Assembly: GCA_949126835.1 (NCBI GenBank)
Contig: OX421495.1
Location: 5,162,011-5,226,010, forward strand
DNA: 64,000 nt
Reading direction: 5' to 3'
From: Anisus vortex
Taxonomy: Eukaryota > Mollusca > Gastropoda > Planorbidae
Position numbers and translations under genes: made by a program. The notes beneath the pieces are model-generated. The model had not been told where the DNA came from. It did no database searches and saw only the letters and a list, made by a program, of their open reading frames with translations. Positions 1 through 10,419 of the stretch are shown here, piece after piece (position 1 is the first letter of the stretch; each line of letters opens with the position of its first letter).

Positions 1-500
1 AGTAAATCAAAAGTATTTCTGCTTGAACCAGGCCTAGCTTCTTCACCAGCCGCCATTTTGATTTTACTCCAGGGGAGATAATTAACAATGCCTGCTTGAA
101 CTAACATAAACAAAGAATATCTATAACTTGTGATATATGACTCCTCTATATAAAAGTATGACCCAAAAAGTGGAACATGAAGTGTGAATGTGCATTTACT
201 TTTTTTTCCCCCTATTTATGAGTATGACCCAAAAAATGGAACACGAGGTACGATTTGAGTTTTTTTTTTGTTGGTCAATTGCTCTAAAATGGAAAACCTA
301 ATATCAAGGACAATATTATTTTATGATGTAAAAATGGTTAATTGGAGATGTCACAGAAGATGGATAGTGTACTTTGACTGGTTGCTGAGCAATTGTGTAA
401 ACAAACCCTTGTGTTCCCTTTTTTGGAACACGAAGTATGGCTAGGGACCCAAAAGGTCAAGCCTCATTAAGACTTAAGACTTGTCAATGAGCGATATTTT
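1..500. other. AT-rich intergenic stretch
   Basis: No gene is visible. A short phrase resembling TATGACCCAAAAAGTGGAAC occurs twice (about 158-180 and 221-245), with a partial third copy near 425-455, so this is a degenerate dispersed or local repeat of unknown identity. Confidence 0.4.
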
Positions 501-509
501 TGCTTAATA

Positions 510-600
510 TTAACAGCGGAATTCAGCTGGCCACATAATCACCTGTATGCATGGGTATAGAAACACAAAGAAACGCGTTTTGTTTCACTGGCACTATGAA
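510..600 (+). repeat. SINE 3' fragment, degenerate
   Basis: The run of 'ctggccacataatcacct' followed by a degraded 'ggccacagaaactggtgaacgc' matches the 3' body of the tRNA-derived SINE that is complete at 35488-35765. Neither the tRNA head nor the tail is present. The copy is older and more diverged than the others in the window. Confidence 0.5.
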
Positions 601-675
601 CCATCATGAGATGAAATTGATAGGCTACTTTTTGTTTGTACTATTATTTATGAAAGTTTATAGTTTAGTGAAAGT

Positions 676-795
676 GATAGATAGATAGATTTATAGATTG
701 ATAGAATAGTAGGCCTACATTAATTAGATAGATAGATAAATAGATAGATAGATAGACAGGCCTAGATTCTAGATAGATAGATAGAGGGAGAGAGA
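676..795. repeat. (GATA)n microsatellite
   Basis: Interrupted GATA tetranucleotide repeats, followed by a short GA run up to about 800. Confidence 0.85.
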
Positions 796-915
796 GAGAA
801 AGACACGATCGGATGAGATATTAATTTTATCAAAGTTGATATTCGAAAGTTTAAAAGGATAATGAAATAAAATGCCAAGTCTAGAGACAAGACAGAGAAC
901 TAGCAGACTTTAAAC

Positions 916-1258
916 CAGGGGTCGGGAACCTTTTTGTCTTAGAGAGCCATGGATACCACATATTTTGAAAAGTAATTCTGTGAGAGCCATACATTGTATT
1001 TAAAACAAAAAATTAGGTGTGCATTTTGTGTAATTTCAACACTAAAAGTACAACAATTATGTTTCTGAATTATGTTTCTGAGCTGCAGTAGACTTTAGCT
1101 CTTTTGTATAATGAAAATATTGATATGCAATTAATATGTAGATCAAAAAGTAAAAAAACAAACATTTTTTTTTAAATAATCGAACATTTGTCTGCGAGCC
1201 AGATGCAGCCATCAAAAGAGCCACATCTGGCTCGCGAGCCATGGGTTCACGACCCCTG
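916..1258. mobile_element. hAT-type MITE with perfect 8-bp target duplication
   Basis: This 343-bp non-coding element begins CAGGGGTCGGGAACC and ends TTCACGACCCCTG, an imperfect terminal inverted repeat of hAT type. The octamer CTTTAAAC lies directly outside both ends (908-915 and 1259-1266) and is an exact target-site duplication. The interior carries 'gagccat' phrases at both ends and no coding capacity. I infer it was mobilised in trans by a hAT transposase. Confidence 0.9.
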
Positions 1259-1477
1259 CTTTAAACCATACATTCCTCAACTTTATTATAGGCAGAATGG
1301 TATAAGCTTAATAATAATTAGTACCTAACTCAGCTGTCTTGAAGTCTGGGTACTTTATTATTATCCAGTTCAAAATTAGGGAGCAGACACTAGTTGTTAG
1401 CTAGAGTGCTTGGTCTTTAATGAAGATATATAGTTCAGTGCGTTTACAGGAAAGATAGGGAAAATCACATTCCTTAA

Positions 1478-1607
1478 ATGGCAAGAGAGAGACAGAGGAA
1501 GAGACAGATAGTGAAAGAGAGACTGAGAGTGAGAGAGACATGTAGAGAGACAGACAGGGAGACAGAGAGCGAGAGAGACAGACAGACAAAGAAAGAGAGA
1601 CGGAGAG
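1478..1607. repeat. GA/CAGA-rich simple repeat
   Basis: A purine-rich (GAGA, GACA) low-complexity run. On the minus strand it forms a pyrimidine-rich tract immediately downstream of the exon ending at 1611, so it is intronic for that gene. Apparent reading frames through it are low-complexity artefacts. Confidence 0.8.
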
Positions 1608-1610
1608 TAC

Positions 1611-2005
1611 CTGAACATCTGACTGCAGTTGCGGATCCACCAAAGCGGGAGTGCCTGCCCTTGTCCTGGGCCTGCTTTGTCGTCCTTCGCTGAGAACGGA
1701 ACGCCTTGACGACGGGGGCCGCAGTTGTCTGTCGGGTGTTCCGTTCACTGGACTCAGGGGCGGAAGATCATCGAGCATAGGCGTGTAGAGTCTGAAACAG
1801 GGCGGCCCAACACGTCATTTCAAAACGGATGACTACTTTTAGCCATAGGGATGGATGGATGGTTGGGCATATACACATCAAGATTATTTGAACGTTAATT
1901 TAAAAAAAAAAAACACAACTTACACATCTTTATAGAAGTCGTATGACGTCCTTGACCTTGGAATAGCCGTCATACTGGGATAATCCTTGTTCAGCAACAC
2001 CTTCT
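1611..2005 (-). CDS. Two spliced coding exons of an unrecognised gene (partial)
   Basis: Two minus-strand exons fit together. The upstream exon is 2005..1924 (82 bp), with acceptor tattcttttag and donor GT|GTAAGT. The next is 1791..1611 (181 bp), with acceptor ccctgtttcag and donor CAG|GTACTC. The first ends two bases into a codon and the second supplies the missing base, so one frame runs through both for about 87 residues without a stop. The peptide is rich in Pro, Arg and Ser, including DFYKDVLYTPMLDDLPPLSP across the junction and a basic SRPRTRAG stretch. Local GC is clearly higher than in the flanks. This looks like a disordered region of a larger protein. I do not recognise the family, and further exons on either side were not found with confidence. 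Confidence 0.6.
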
Positions 2006-2294
2006 CTAAAAGAATACAAGCGGTGTCAATGAAACATTTAGTTCTTCAAAGTACCGGTACCGATAATTACTTCCCTCAGCGGTTAACTCTTTATTTTAAC
2101 AAGACAATTAAAATAATGACACATCATTGATAGTATTCCTGAAACATTTATTTCTCTTTTGTTATGGGGGGGGGGGGGTTATGTCAAACAAGAAGAATAT
2201 ACCGGTACGTCAGAATGAGGTTGGCTTTTTTTTTAAACCATTGGCCTCTTAAGATGACGTATTGATCTTAAATCTAAAGAGGTACAGCCTCCAA

Positions 2295-2690
2295 AAAAAA
2301 AAATACAGACATATATTGACACATGCATCAGGAAGATCCTTAAGAATATTCTGGCCAAAAAACATCAGCAATGAAAAACTCTGGCAGCGAAATAAACAGA
2401 TGCCCGTGGAATAAGACATTTACCAAAAAGAGCTTGAAATGGAGTGGCCACACCCTCTGAAAACCGGCATACAGTAACACTCGGAAAGCCCTCATTGGGA
2501 ATCCACAGGGCAAAAGAGGTAGGCCGAGAAACACATGGAGACGAGACTTAGAAGCCAATGTCAAAAACTAAATCGGGTGTAACTGGGGTCAAGTAGAGAA
2601 ACTGGCCCAGGATCGAGATACGCTAACCACTCAGCTAAGGAGGACACAAGACATACCGGAAGCGAGATCGCAGATGCAAAATATGAGACA
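2295..2690 (+). mobile_element. LINE (RTE-like) 3' coding fragment, decayed
   Basis: Translation with several stops reads CIRKILRIFWPKNISNEKLW, then phrases like KHMETRL, and near the end a tract matching the usual RNTWRRDLEA block. This is the well-known C-terminal tail of invertebrate LINE reverse transcriptases that ends in a glycine/arginine-rich WRRDLEA segment. In-frame stops and frameshifts show it is dead. There is no 5' part in the window. Confidence 0.7.
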
Positions 2691-2699
2691 CAATTCAAT

Positions 2700-3530
2700 A
2701 AGGTCACTTGTCTTTAAATTAACCAATGGGGATCGGAAGCCACACACACAGTCTACTATATATATACAGATTAATATTAACTGATTGCTTTACTAAACAA
2801 AGACTTTATATATAGCAGCATCACTTGCTGGGCATTGTTCTTACCACACTATTCTGCTTTGCTGAAAAAGTAATTAAATAGAAAGATATAGTATATAGGC
2901 CTAGTAGTGAAAGAGGAGGAGGTGGGAGGGGGGCGAGGGAGACATAACCTAAATAGACTTACAAATATATAACCATACACACATCGACGGTGTGGGATCC
3001 CAACCAACAACAACTGATATCCACGTTGGAGATGACCCAACGTCGAGCGGCAGTCGTATCCTTAGGCCTACATACACACATTGCCATACAACAAATACAC
3101 ACACATACATAAACATGCCTATACATATATTCATATATATATATACATTACACATTCATACGTTTTTGTTATACTATAGCGGGTACATATTTATTATGAA
3201 ACTTTTCTTGCGTAGGAAATATCGCAAGGATAAAATGCATAGGCCCACACTCTACACTCTACAGCTCTAATTAACAGCGCATGGTGCTTGCACACGACAG
3301 AAAAAAACAACAACTACAAATCAATACATTGAAACACTTTGTCTTCTGACTCAATGATATATGATACAATCCACAAAATACACCGGTCTTCTATGACAAT
3401 AAGTGCTATTTCACACATGATACGACGCTTCTTAACACGAGTCCATAAAATCACACAATTTCAAAACACTCCACGAGAGAAGATTATAAAGCGAAGGAGT
3501 GTCTTAATAAATGAAGGATTACACTCTAGC
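2700..3530. other. Intergenic, with CA/TA microsatellites
   Basis: AT-rich sequence with a short TA run near 2757 and CA/TA-rich tracts between about 3065 and 3155. No splice-consistent coding exon was seen. Confidence 0.5.
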
Positions 3531-3538
3531 CTGGCACT

Positions 3539-3783
3539 CAGGGGCGAAGCCACAGGGGGGGGGGGGGGTCTAAGGGGGGCTTACCCCCCTCCCTCTCTGA
3601 AATTAAAACAAATATTTATTTTCAACAGATTTTTTTAAAAATAAGTACTACGTTCGCAAAAAAATTGGTAAATGTTTGGTACTCGAAAGTTCAGCCCCCC
3701 CCCCCCCCGGTATTTGGTTAATATTTGTCACGCAAAAGTTCAGCCCCCCCCCCCCCTGGAAAAAATTTCTGGCTTCGCCCTTG
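3539..3783. mobile_element. hAT-like MITE with G/C-run subtermini
   Basis: The element starts CAGGGGCGAAGCCA and ends TGGCTTCGCCCTTG, giving a 14-bp inverted repeat with few mismatches. Flanking octamers CTGGCACT (3531-3538) and CTGACACT (3784-3791) match at 7 of 8 positions, consistent with a hAT target duplication. Inside are a run of G near 3556-3567 and two runs of C near 3694 and 3744. It is non-coding. Confidence 0.8.
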
Positions 3784-3899
3784 CTGACACTTCAATACAC
3801 ACAGAAATATCATAGAGAGAAAAAAATGCTTTTATTTATACAAGGTAAATTCTTGTAAGTTCTCTCTTATATTTTATTTATAATTTAATTTTCGTTTTT

Positions 3900-4215
3900 G
3901 CCGTGACAGTAATAGAGGCTGTGTAACTGTGAGTGTGTAAGGGACGGAATAATTTTTAACTGACTGAGACTTAGTGACACACATTGGACTGTATTATTGT
4001 AATGTGTTGACCGGACTAAGTGACCTGATAGGTCTGCGTTATTGTGGATGTGACTGGCTGGACAGGGTGAGCTTGGTTCATGGAAGTCTCGTGGATGTCT
4101 CGTGGAGTTGTATGAATAGGGAGTGAATGGCTGTGATGTGCTAATGTAATTTACTATAAAAGGATTGTAGGAATGAGAATAAAGATTAGTTGTTACTACT
4201 ACAGTGTTAAAGAAG
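3900..4215 (+). repeat. Possible solo LTR (low confidence)
   Basis: A GC-richer island reads like an LTR: a CTATAAAAGG box near 4154, AATAAAG about 25 bases later and an end near TTACTACTACA. No second copy, primer-binding site or target duplication is visible, so it may be unrelated unique sequence. Confidence 0.25.
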
Positions 4216-6005
4216 TACTTTTACATTTTTAGGCCTACCGAAAAAAAACATTTAGTCATGAAATGGGTTATTTGAAATAGTCACTTAGACCAACAGATAA
4301 ACATCATTTAAACAACTTAAAAAATGCGAAAAGAATATTAGAATACATACATAGGACATATTAATCTACCATTTCTAAGGTTAGTGAGTTGTCTCACTCA
4401 GTGAGTTGTCTGTACATTTTAAAGATGAATTTAAATTATTTAAAATCAGTATTTCTTATATAAATAAAAGAGTAACAACATAACGTCACATTGTGCCAAA
4501 TTTCTCTAGAACCGCCCCCCTGTCTGGATGTATGATAAATCATTGAGACTTCTATACTTATCTTTTGTTAACAACAAGGTCGTGATTATCATTAATTTGG
4601 GATGGACAGTTTAATATAAAAGCAGTTTTTAGATTACTGTCGGCTTTAAAAATTATGGTTTTAGCTGGCTATAATGCGACTATAAACCCAACAATGAAAC
4701 ATAAGCGTTTAATATAAAGACAAGCAGCAACTAAAAATAAAAAAATAAATAAAAACAGACTAACAGGCAAACAATACTTCTCAAGTCTAAGTAGGGACCT
4801 GATACAGAGATTAAATGTTTTATGACTTTTGTGAAATACTCTCCCTTTAGAACAACAAACGGCTGATCGATGTCACGGATTTGTTGCAGATAAGTCATAT
4901 TGAACGCAATAACACTACGTCACACTAGTTTTCATACACATAGTAGTAACAACAATACAAATGGTTACAAAATTAAAATCATAAATTTAAACAAAAATAT
5001 ATAATAACCTAAAATAACCTTACCAGTATGTTTCTGTTAATTATTATCACGAGAAGGTATAATTTGACAAGTTCCTTAACTCTTGCTCCCAAACAATTTA
5101 TTGCTTTTTATAGTCAGGGAAAGGGCGGGGTGGAAGAGGTCATTAACACGCACTCAAAGTTCCACGGATATTGAGCGGGGGGTTGCACAGACCAGTGGTT
5201 CTTAGACTGTACATTCTTGGGAGCCTTCGTATCAATATAATAGTTTCAATATATATCGATAACATGCATGTGATATCAATCAAGCCACAGTTTATGAATC
5301 TGATTCTAAGTATAAATGTATTTTTAATAAAAAAATCAATACATGCATATTCAACTATTAGACCGTTTGCGGATTTATTACATTTGTCTTTTGTTGTGTG
5401 TGTGTGTCCTAACAGCACGAGAGTTGTTGGACTTGTCTTCAAAGCGGAAAGGCTCTGATTGTGTCTATGCTCTAACCATTCAATCACAGTTCAATCACTG
5501 TACAGGGGGAGCTGTTTTACATTTTTATATTAGCGAGACAGACTTTTCTTTAATGTGCTTTATTCAATACACGTTGCGACCACCACCCCTCTCCCCCCAG
5601 CCCCAAACTTGGAATATACCACAGCAATAAAACCTTATGTAAATAGTGGGTCCATGTTTTAGTGTATGTGCGTGTGTCCTGGTGTGGATTTTATTTTTTC
5701 ACTATGTAAATGATATTATTGTTGTTAGTAACCGGGGACCTTTTTTTTTAACTTTTTGATTTCAGCGTGGAAGTAAAAAGAATAATTATTGACACAGTTT
5801 ACGTATCACAATGATTGATAACACAGGTGTCGTGTGGTCTAAAATAGTTGTGTGCTGTTTTGTGTGTGTGTGTGGATATTTTAAGCAATAGAAAATCGGG
5901 CTTTAAAATGCTGTAAATTAGAAAATGTCCACAAACGAAAGACAAAGAAAGGCTGTTCATTTGCTTCTTAAAACCTCCACCCTTTCCACCAGACTCGAGC
6001 CCCAC
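4216..6005. other. AT-rich intergenic stretch
   Basis: No supported gene. A hAT-like left end (CAGTGGTTCTTAGACTG) occurs near 5192, but no matching right end was found. Short open frames here lack splice signals and protein-like composition. Confidence 0.4.
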
Positions 6006-6009
6006 TTCT

Positions 6010-6200
6010 CTTTGAGAATGCGATCCGAGATTACTCTCTTAGGGCCCGGTATCACGCAATACTGATACATCATCATGTAGATTCGGCACAGACGGTTGGC
6101 CGTTTCTGTCTACTCTAAGATTCTGCAAGGCTGTGCAATCAAATAGCACATGCTCGACCGTCTCTTCTGCACCCCTACAGTTTAGAGACCTCGAATCAAA
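6010..6200 (-). mobile_element. LINE reverse transcriptase C-terminal fragment
   Basis: On the minus strand one frame reads CRGAEETVEHVLFDC and continues TALQNLRVDRNG. The C...EETVEHVLFDC pattern is the conserved zinc-binding-like tail after the reverse transcriptase/RNase H part of Jockey/I-type LINEs. Only this tail remains. Confidence 0.7.
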
Positions 6201-7880
6201 GTGGGGCCTAAACCTACTAAACTAAGCCACCTAAATGACAATGCCCAGTTCTAAATTGGGCAGCGTGGACTGTTTTCTTCCGCGGAGCCGCCACCAAGGG
6301 TCAACTCGATTTGGCCGTTTTAGATGCTTCCATAAATCTCGGCCCTTGTCAGCTTCGTACCAGCTCGTGTACCACTATTCAGCCTCCAACCCTCTATATA
6401 TAAAGAAAATGAGATAAAAAAGTAATATAATCTTGTTTACCTACTAATTACTACTATCTAACTTTTACTTTTATTGAAAAACACAATCTCTAGCCTCCAT
6501 ATTTATTTATTATTTCCATTCCCTATATTCAATCCCTACTCGGAGACAAAGGCTCCTTCTCAAAGCGTATCATATTACAGTATTACAGTGGACAGAATAT
6601 ATGGATGCCATTTTGTTTATCACCAAACACACGACGACGTAGCGCGAAAGCTGATGTTTTCAACGTTATTCTTATTTCTATGAAAGGAGCAAATGTACCT
6701 GAAAGATCATGAACGGTAATTCGCTAGGCACTGCTACAGCGAGTGGATAATGGCCCTTTGCCAAGGCACGGTGTTTTAAATGTTCAGACTTAAATGTTCA
6801 AAATCGATATCAAACAAAGTCCTGCGTTGATAAAAAGAAAACTATAAATAAAAAGAACAAGATTTGTGTAAGCCGCTTAAATCCCCTGACATTTTCCAGC
6901 ATTTATAAACATGGCTTACTGAATAAGAACTCTGTGTTAAGGACAAACACTGTCGTCACATATATATGTCAGTGCAGGCGTGTGATCTCAAGCGGGACTT
7001 GTTTGTTAGTTAACGCGCGCGCTGGCTTCAGTCAATGAAAGGCCCTTGACTGCACAATGAGATCGTTGTTCTAATTTAAGAGCCAGCCATTTCACGTGCA
7101 AAACCGTTCTTCCACTATATCATTATATTATATGCTGCAATTATCACATCTTAGAAGGGCTTTATTTTCCCCGTCTCTCTCTTTTTTTTTTTTGAATTCG
7201 CACACACTATCTTTTTGTTCTAAGTAACTTATAATCAAAGTAGGTCTATAAAGACAAGACATATAATTTAAAAGACAAGGCCTATTGGCAAATCTTGATT
7301 TTGTTACAGAGAACACTGTGTCTTGGGACAGTGGCGATGGTGTGTGTAAAAAAATATTTATATTTTGATTCTGTGGGGGACGTACCGGTAGCCTAGTAGG
7401 CTGGCAAAGCATAGCCTAAGTACCTTATAAGGACCTTGGACGCTCCAAATATTTTTGACGTACTAAATTATTACTAGATCTATATTTAGACGCATGTAAT
7501 GCTAAGAATGTTTTAAATTGCATTAAAAAATATGTGTTCATATAGACAGGGTTCTTATTCTAAAGTACACACACTTTAGAAACTAATTTATACTGGTATG
7601 TGTTTAATGGAAGTGTATATAAACAGTTACACTCTATGTGTATGTGTTTTTTTTTTAAAGTAGGCCTACCCATAAAAAAAATTACTTTAACTATACAGAT
7701 CTTGTTATTAACTTTTTTTTAAATGGAAAAATGTTTGTTTTCATTTCACCGTCCATTTTTTTGGTCATTCTTACAAATTTTCCAGAGTCAATTTTTCCCA
7801 ACCCTTATTTAACTTGTAGTAGATAAATAGTATCAGCTAGATGATTATAGATAATTTGCAATATCCAATGTATTTGTAGT
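6201..7880. other. Intergenic, nothing identified
   Basis: AT-rich, with short homopolymer tracts and no exon, RNA gene or bounded element that I can support. Confidence 0.4.
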
Positions 7881-7884
7881 TTGG

Positions 7885-8020
7885 ATTGTCTGAAGCATGG
7901 AATTGATTTTGTTGTCAAACCAGGAAAACCAACAACTTCACATCATTTGTTAGATATAAGTGTAGGACGCAAAAGTATTCTGTATAGAAGGAGTGTATGT
8001 AACATAAAAGATAAGAAATT
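7885..8020 (+). mobile_element. Jockey-like LINE 3' tail, decayed
   Basis: Plus-strand text around 7888-8018 (a 'gcatggaattg' block, 'aaaccaggaaaacca', then 'ctgtatagaaggagtgta') matches the 3' end of the LINE at 25715-26600. It is short and diverged, and it lies next to an inverted fragment of the same family. Confidence 0.5.
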
Positions 8021-8129
8021 CATTCAGAGGTGATCAAACACTATCCTTACGTGAAGATATATTTTTGTTATCAAATATTCTTGCATGAAAAAAACTGAAT
8101 ATTTCTAAAGGGCCATTGAACGAATAATA

Positions 8130-8960
8130 TTAGTAATTACAGACGGCCACTTGTGTTGTCTTAAAATGTACAGACCTTCCTCCTATAGACAAGATTATTT
8201 CACTTGACACTTCTTCTGGTTTGAGTTTAGTTTTGCATTTGATTAGAGTTTTAAATAAGGTTGTTGGTGTTACTAATTGGTTGATGCAACAACCCATTCT
8301 GAATGCTCCTAAGGAAGAGATGCTATTCACCTTGTATCCAGACACTCGTTGCTGAATTGTTTCTAGTTTTGTTGAGTTGATGGTTACCATACATCAAAGG
8401 CATATATTATATTAAAGGTCTAACAAATGTTTGATAACATTTCAGTATTCTGTTCTTGTTACATTTGTAAAAAAAAAATCTTTCTATTTATCCTAATGCC
8501 TTGTTCTATTACTTGATCTACAAGGGGATTAAATTATGATTAATTTTTCGCGTATAAGTCCTGCTAAATAAATTGCATATTTTGTTTGATGTAAGCTTAT
8601 AGGATTTTAATGAACAAAATCGTTGGTATTTATTTAATTGAAATTCTCAACAGTTGATACTATTCTGGATGAATAGACATGGGTCAACTATTCATTTGGG
8701 TCATTTTATAATATTCCTCTATCTTGTGTTGAATTAGTTATCCTATACATATTATGCAATCTTCTGTAAAGAACAGATTTACTACCTACTGATTAATACA
8801 ATTTGGTAAATCATCTATTAATTATACATTAGAAATAGTATTGGACAGTACTGTGTGAAACTCACAGGTTTACAGTTATTGGTACTCATCTGGGTCCAAC
8901 AAAAAGTTTTGAAGCAATCAATCAATAATTCATCTCTCAAGGGGAGACAAAACTAATATT
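8130..8960 (-). mobile_element. Jockey-like LINE fragment, decayed, minus strand
   Basis: Read on the minus strand, this aligns in order with the RT thumb/C-terminal region seen at 25840-26200. There is a degenerate NDLPNCIN-like block, an FADDC-like block reduced to FTEDC, then 'tattcatccagaa', and finally KLETIQQRVSGYKV, which corresponds to LxxIQKRAARF. Many stops are present. A late open stretch of 86 codons is only a remnant. Confidence 0.55.
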
Positions 8961-9180
8961 TTAACATTGTCAAATGTATATAAAGTAGTGCAGTGCTAAT
9001 TGTCTATTATAATTCTGTGAAAATTTTTGTTTTAATTGTTCATAAACAAATTGCTTCATTACAAATAGCTATTTATTAATTTACTCTTTCAAATAGCTCT
9101 CTTTCAATCCTTTGTTTTATTTGTTAAAGTTGTACAATATTATAGGCATGTTGAAATCAAATGTATTTAGTCACAACAAT

Positions 9181-9958
9181 TTAGATGCTAAATGATCTAA
9201 TTTAATCATCAATGCGAAATGATCTAATTTAATCATCAATGCAAAATGATCTAATTTAACCATCAATGCAAAATGATCTAATTTAACCATCAATGCAAAA
9301 TGATCTAATTTAATCATCAATGCAAAATGATCTAATTTAACCTTCAACGCAAAATGATCTAATTTAACCATCAATGCAAAATGATCTAATTTAATCATCA
9401 ATGCAAAATGATCTAATTTAACCATCAATGCAAAATGATCTAATTTAACCATCAATGCAAAATGATCTAATTTAACCATCAATGCAAAATGATATAATTT
9501 AACCATCAATGCAAAATGATCTAATTTAACCATCAATGCAAAATGATATAATTTAACCATCAATGCAAAATGATCTAATTTAACCATCAATGCAAAATGA
9601 TCTAATTTAACCATCAATGCAAAATGATCTAATTTAACCATCAATGCAAAATGATCTAATTTAACCATCAATGGAAAATGATATAATTTAACCATCAATG
9701 CAAAATGATCTAATTTAACCATCAATGCAAAATGATCTAATTTAACCATCAATGCAAAATAATCTAATTTAACCATCAATGCAAAATGATCTAATTTAAC
9801 CATCAATGCAAAATGATCTAATTTAACCATCAATGCAAAATGATATAATTTAACCATCAATGCAAAATGATCTAATTTAACCATCAATGCAAAATGATCT
9901 AATTTAACCATCAATGCAAAATGATCTAATTTAACCATCAATGGAAAATGATCTATTT
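9181..9958. repeat. 27-bp minisatellite, about 29 copies
   Basis: Tandem array of a 27-base unit built from 'aatgatctaatttaaccatc' plus 'aatgcaa'. Copies differ by one or two bases, with variants such as 'gatata' and 'aatcat'. Because 27 is a multiple of 3 and no unit contains a stop in one minus-strand frame, that frame stays open for about 256 codons (nine-residue repeat MVKLDHFAL). I treat this as a by-product of the repeat rather than a gene. Confidence 0.95.
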
Positions 9959-9959
9959 A

Positions 9960-10419
9960 ACTATCAATATATGTATCAAGTTTGTCTATGAATAAAAAAA
10001 ATGCTAGAAATTAGCACAAAAACACCAAGTGAGGTTTACATACAATAAATCTGAAAAAGTAAATTTGTTTCAGTAACATTGTAACAAATGGAAGAAAAAA
10101 AGGGTGTAAAAAAATCCTCCTCCTCAAACCAGAAATAAATTAGTCTACAAAAATCATCCATTTAAATTAGATATGATCCATTTATATAATATCAACAATC
10201 AATGGCATTTTGTATGCACCCATGGAACTAAACAAATTAAATTACAACAACGTACAATGATCAAACACAATTTTCAGCAAGTGATAAAACATCTTTTAGG
10301 GCCTTGAGTTAAAACAACAATGTGCTGCTATTTTCTGGTATTTCTGGAATTTTAATAATTACATTTGTTCGAAGGTGATTTGCAAAGAAATTCAACGCTT
10401 GGCTAAAGTTCTGCATTTG
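9960..10419. other. 3' flank / probable 3' UTR of the sulfurtransferase gene
   Basis: AT-rich sequence downstream (minus strand) of the stop codon at 10420. I could not find a clear AATAAA on the minus strand close to the stop. An ATTAAA lies near 10352-10357 and could serve as the polyadenylation signal. Confidence 0.35.

Noticed and set aside
1397..1618. Ser/Leu/Cys repeat frame on the minus strand
   Set aside because: It is a translation of the GA/CT simple repeat.
9171..9941. 256-codon minus-strand frame of nine-residue repeats
   Set aside because: Entirely explained by a 27-bp tandem repeat lacking a stop in one frame. No splice, start context or non-repeat domain supports a gene.
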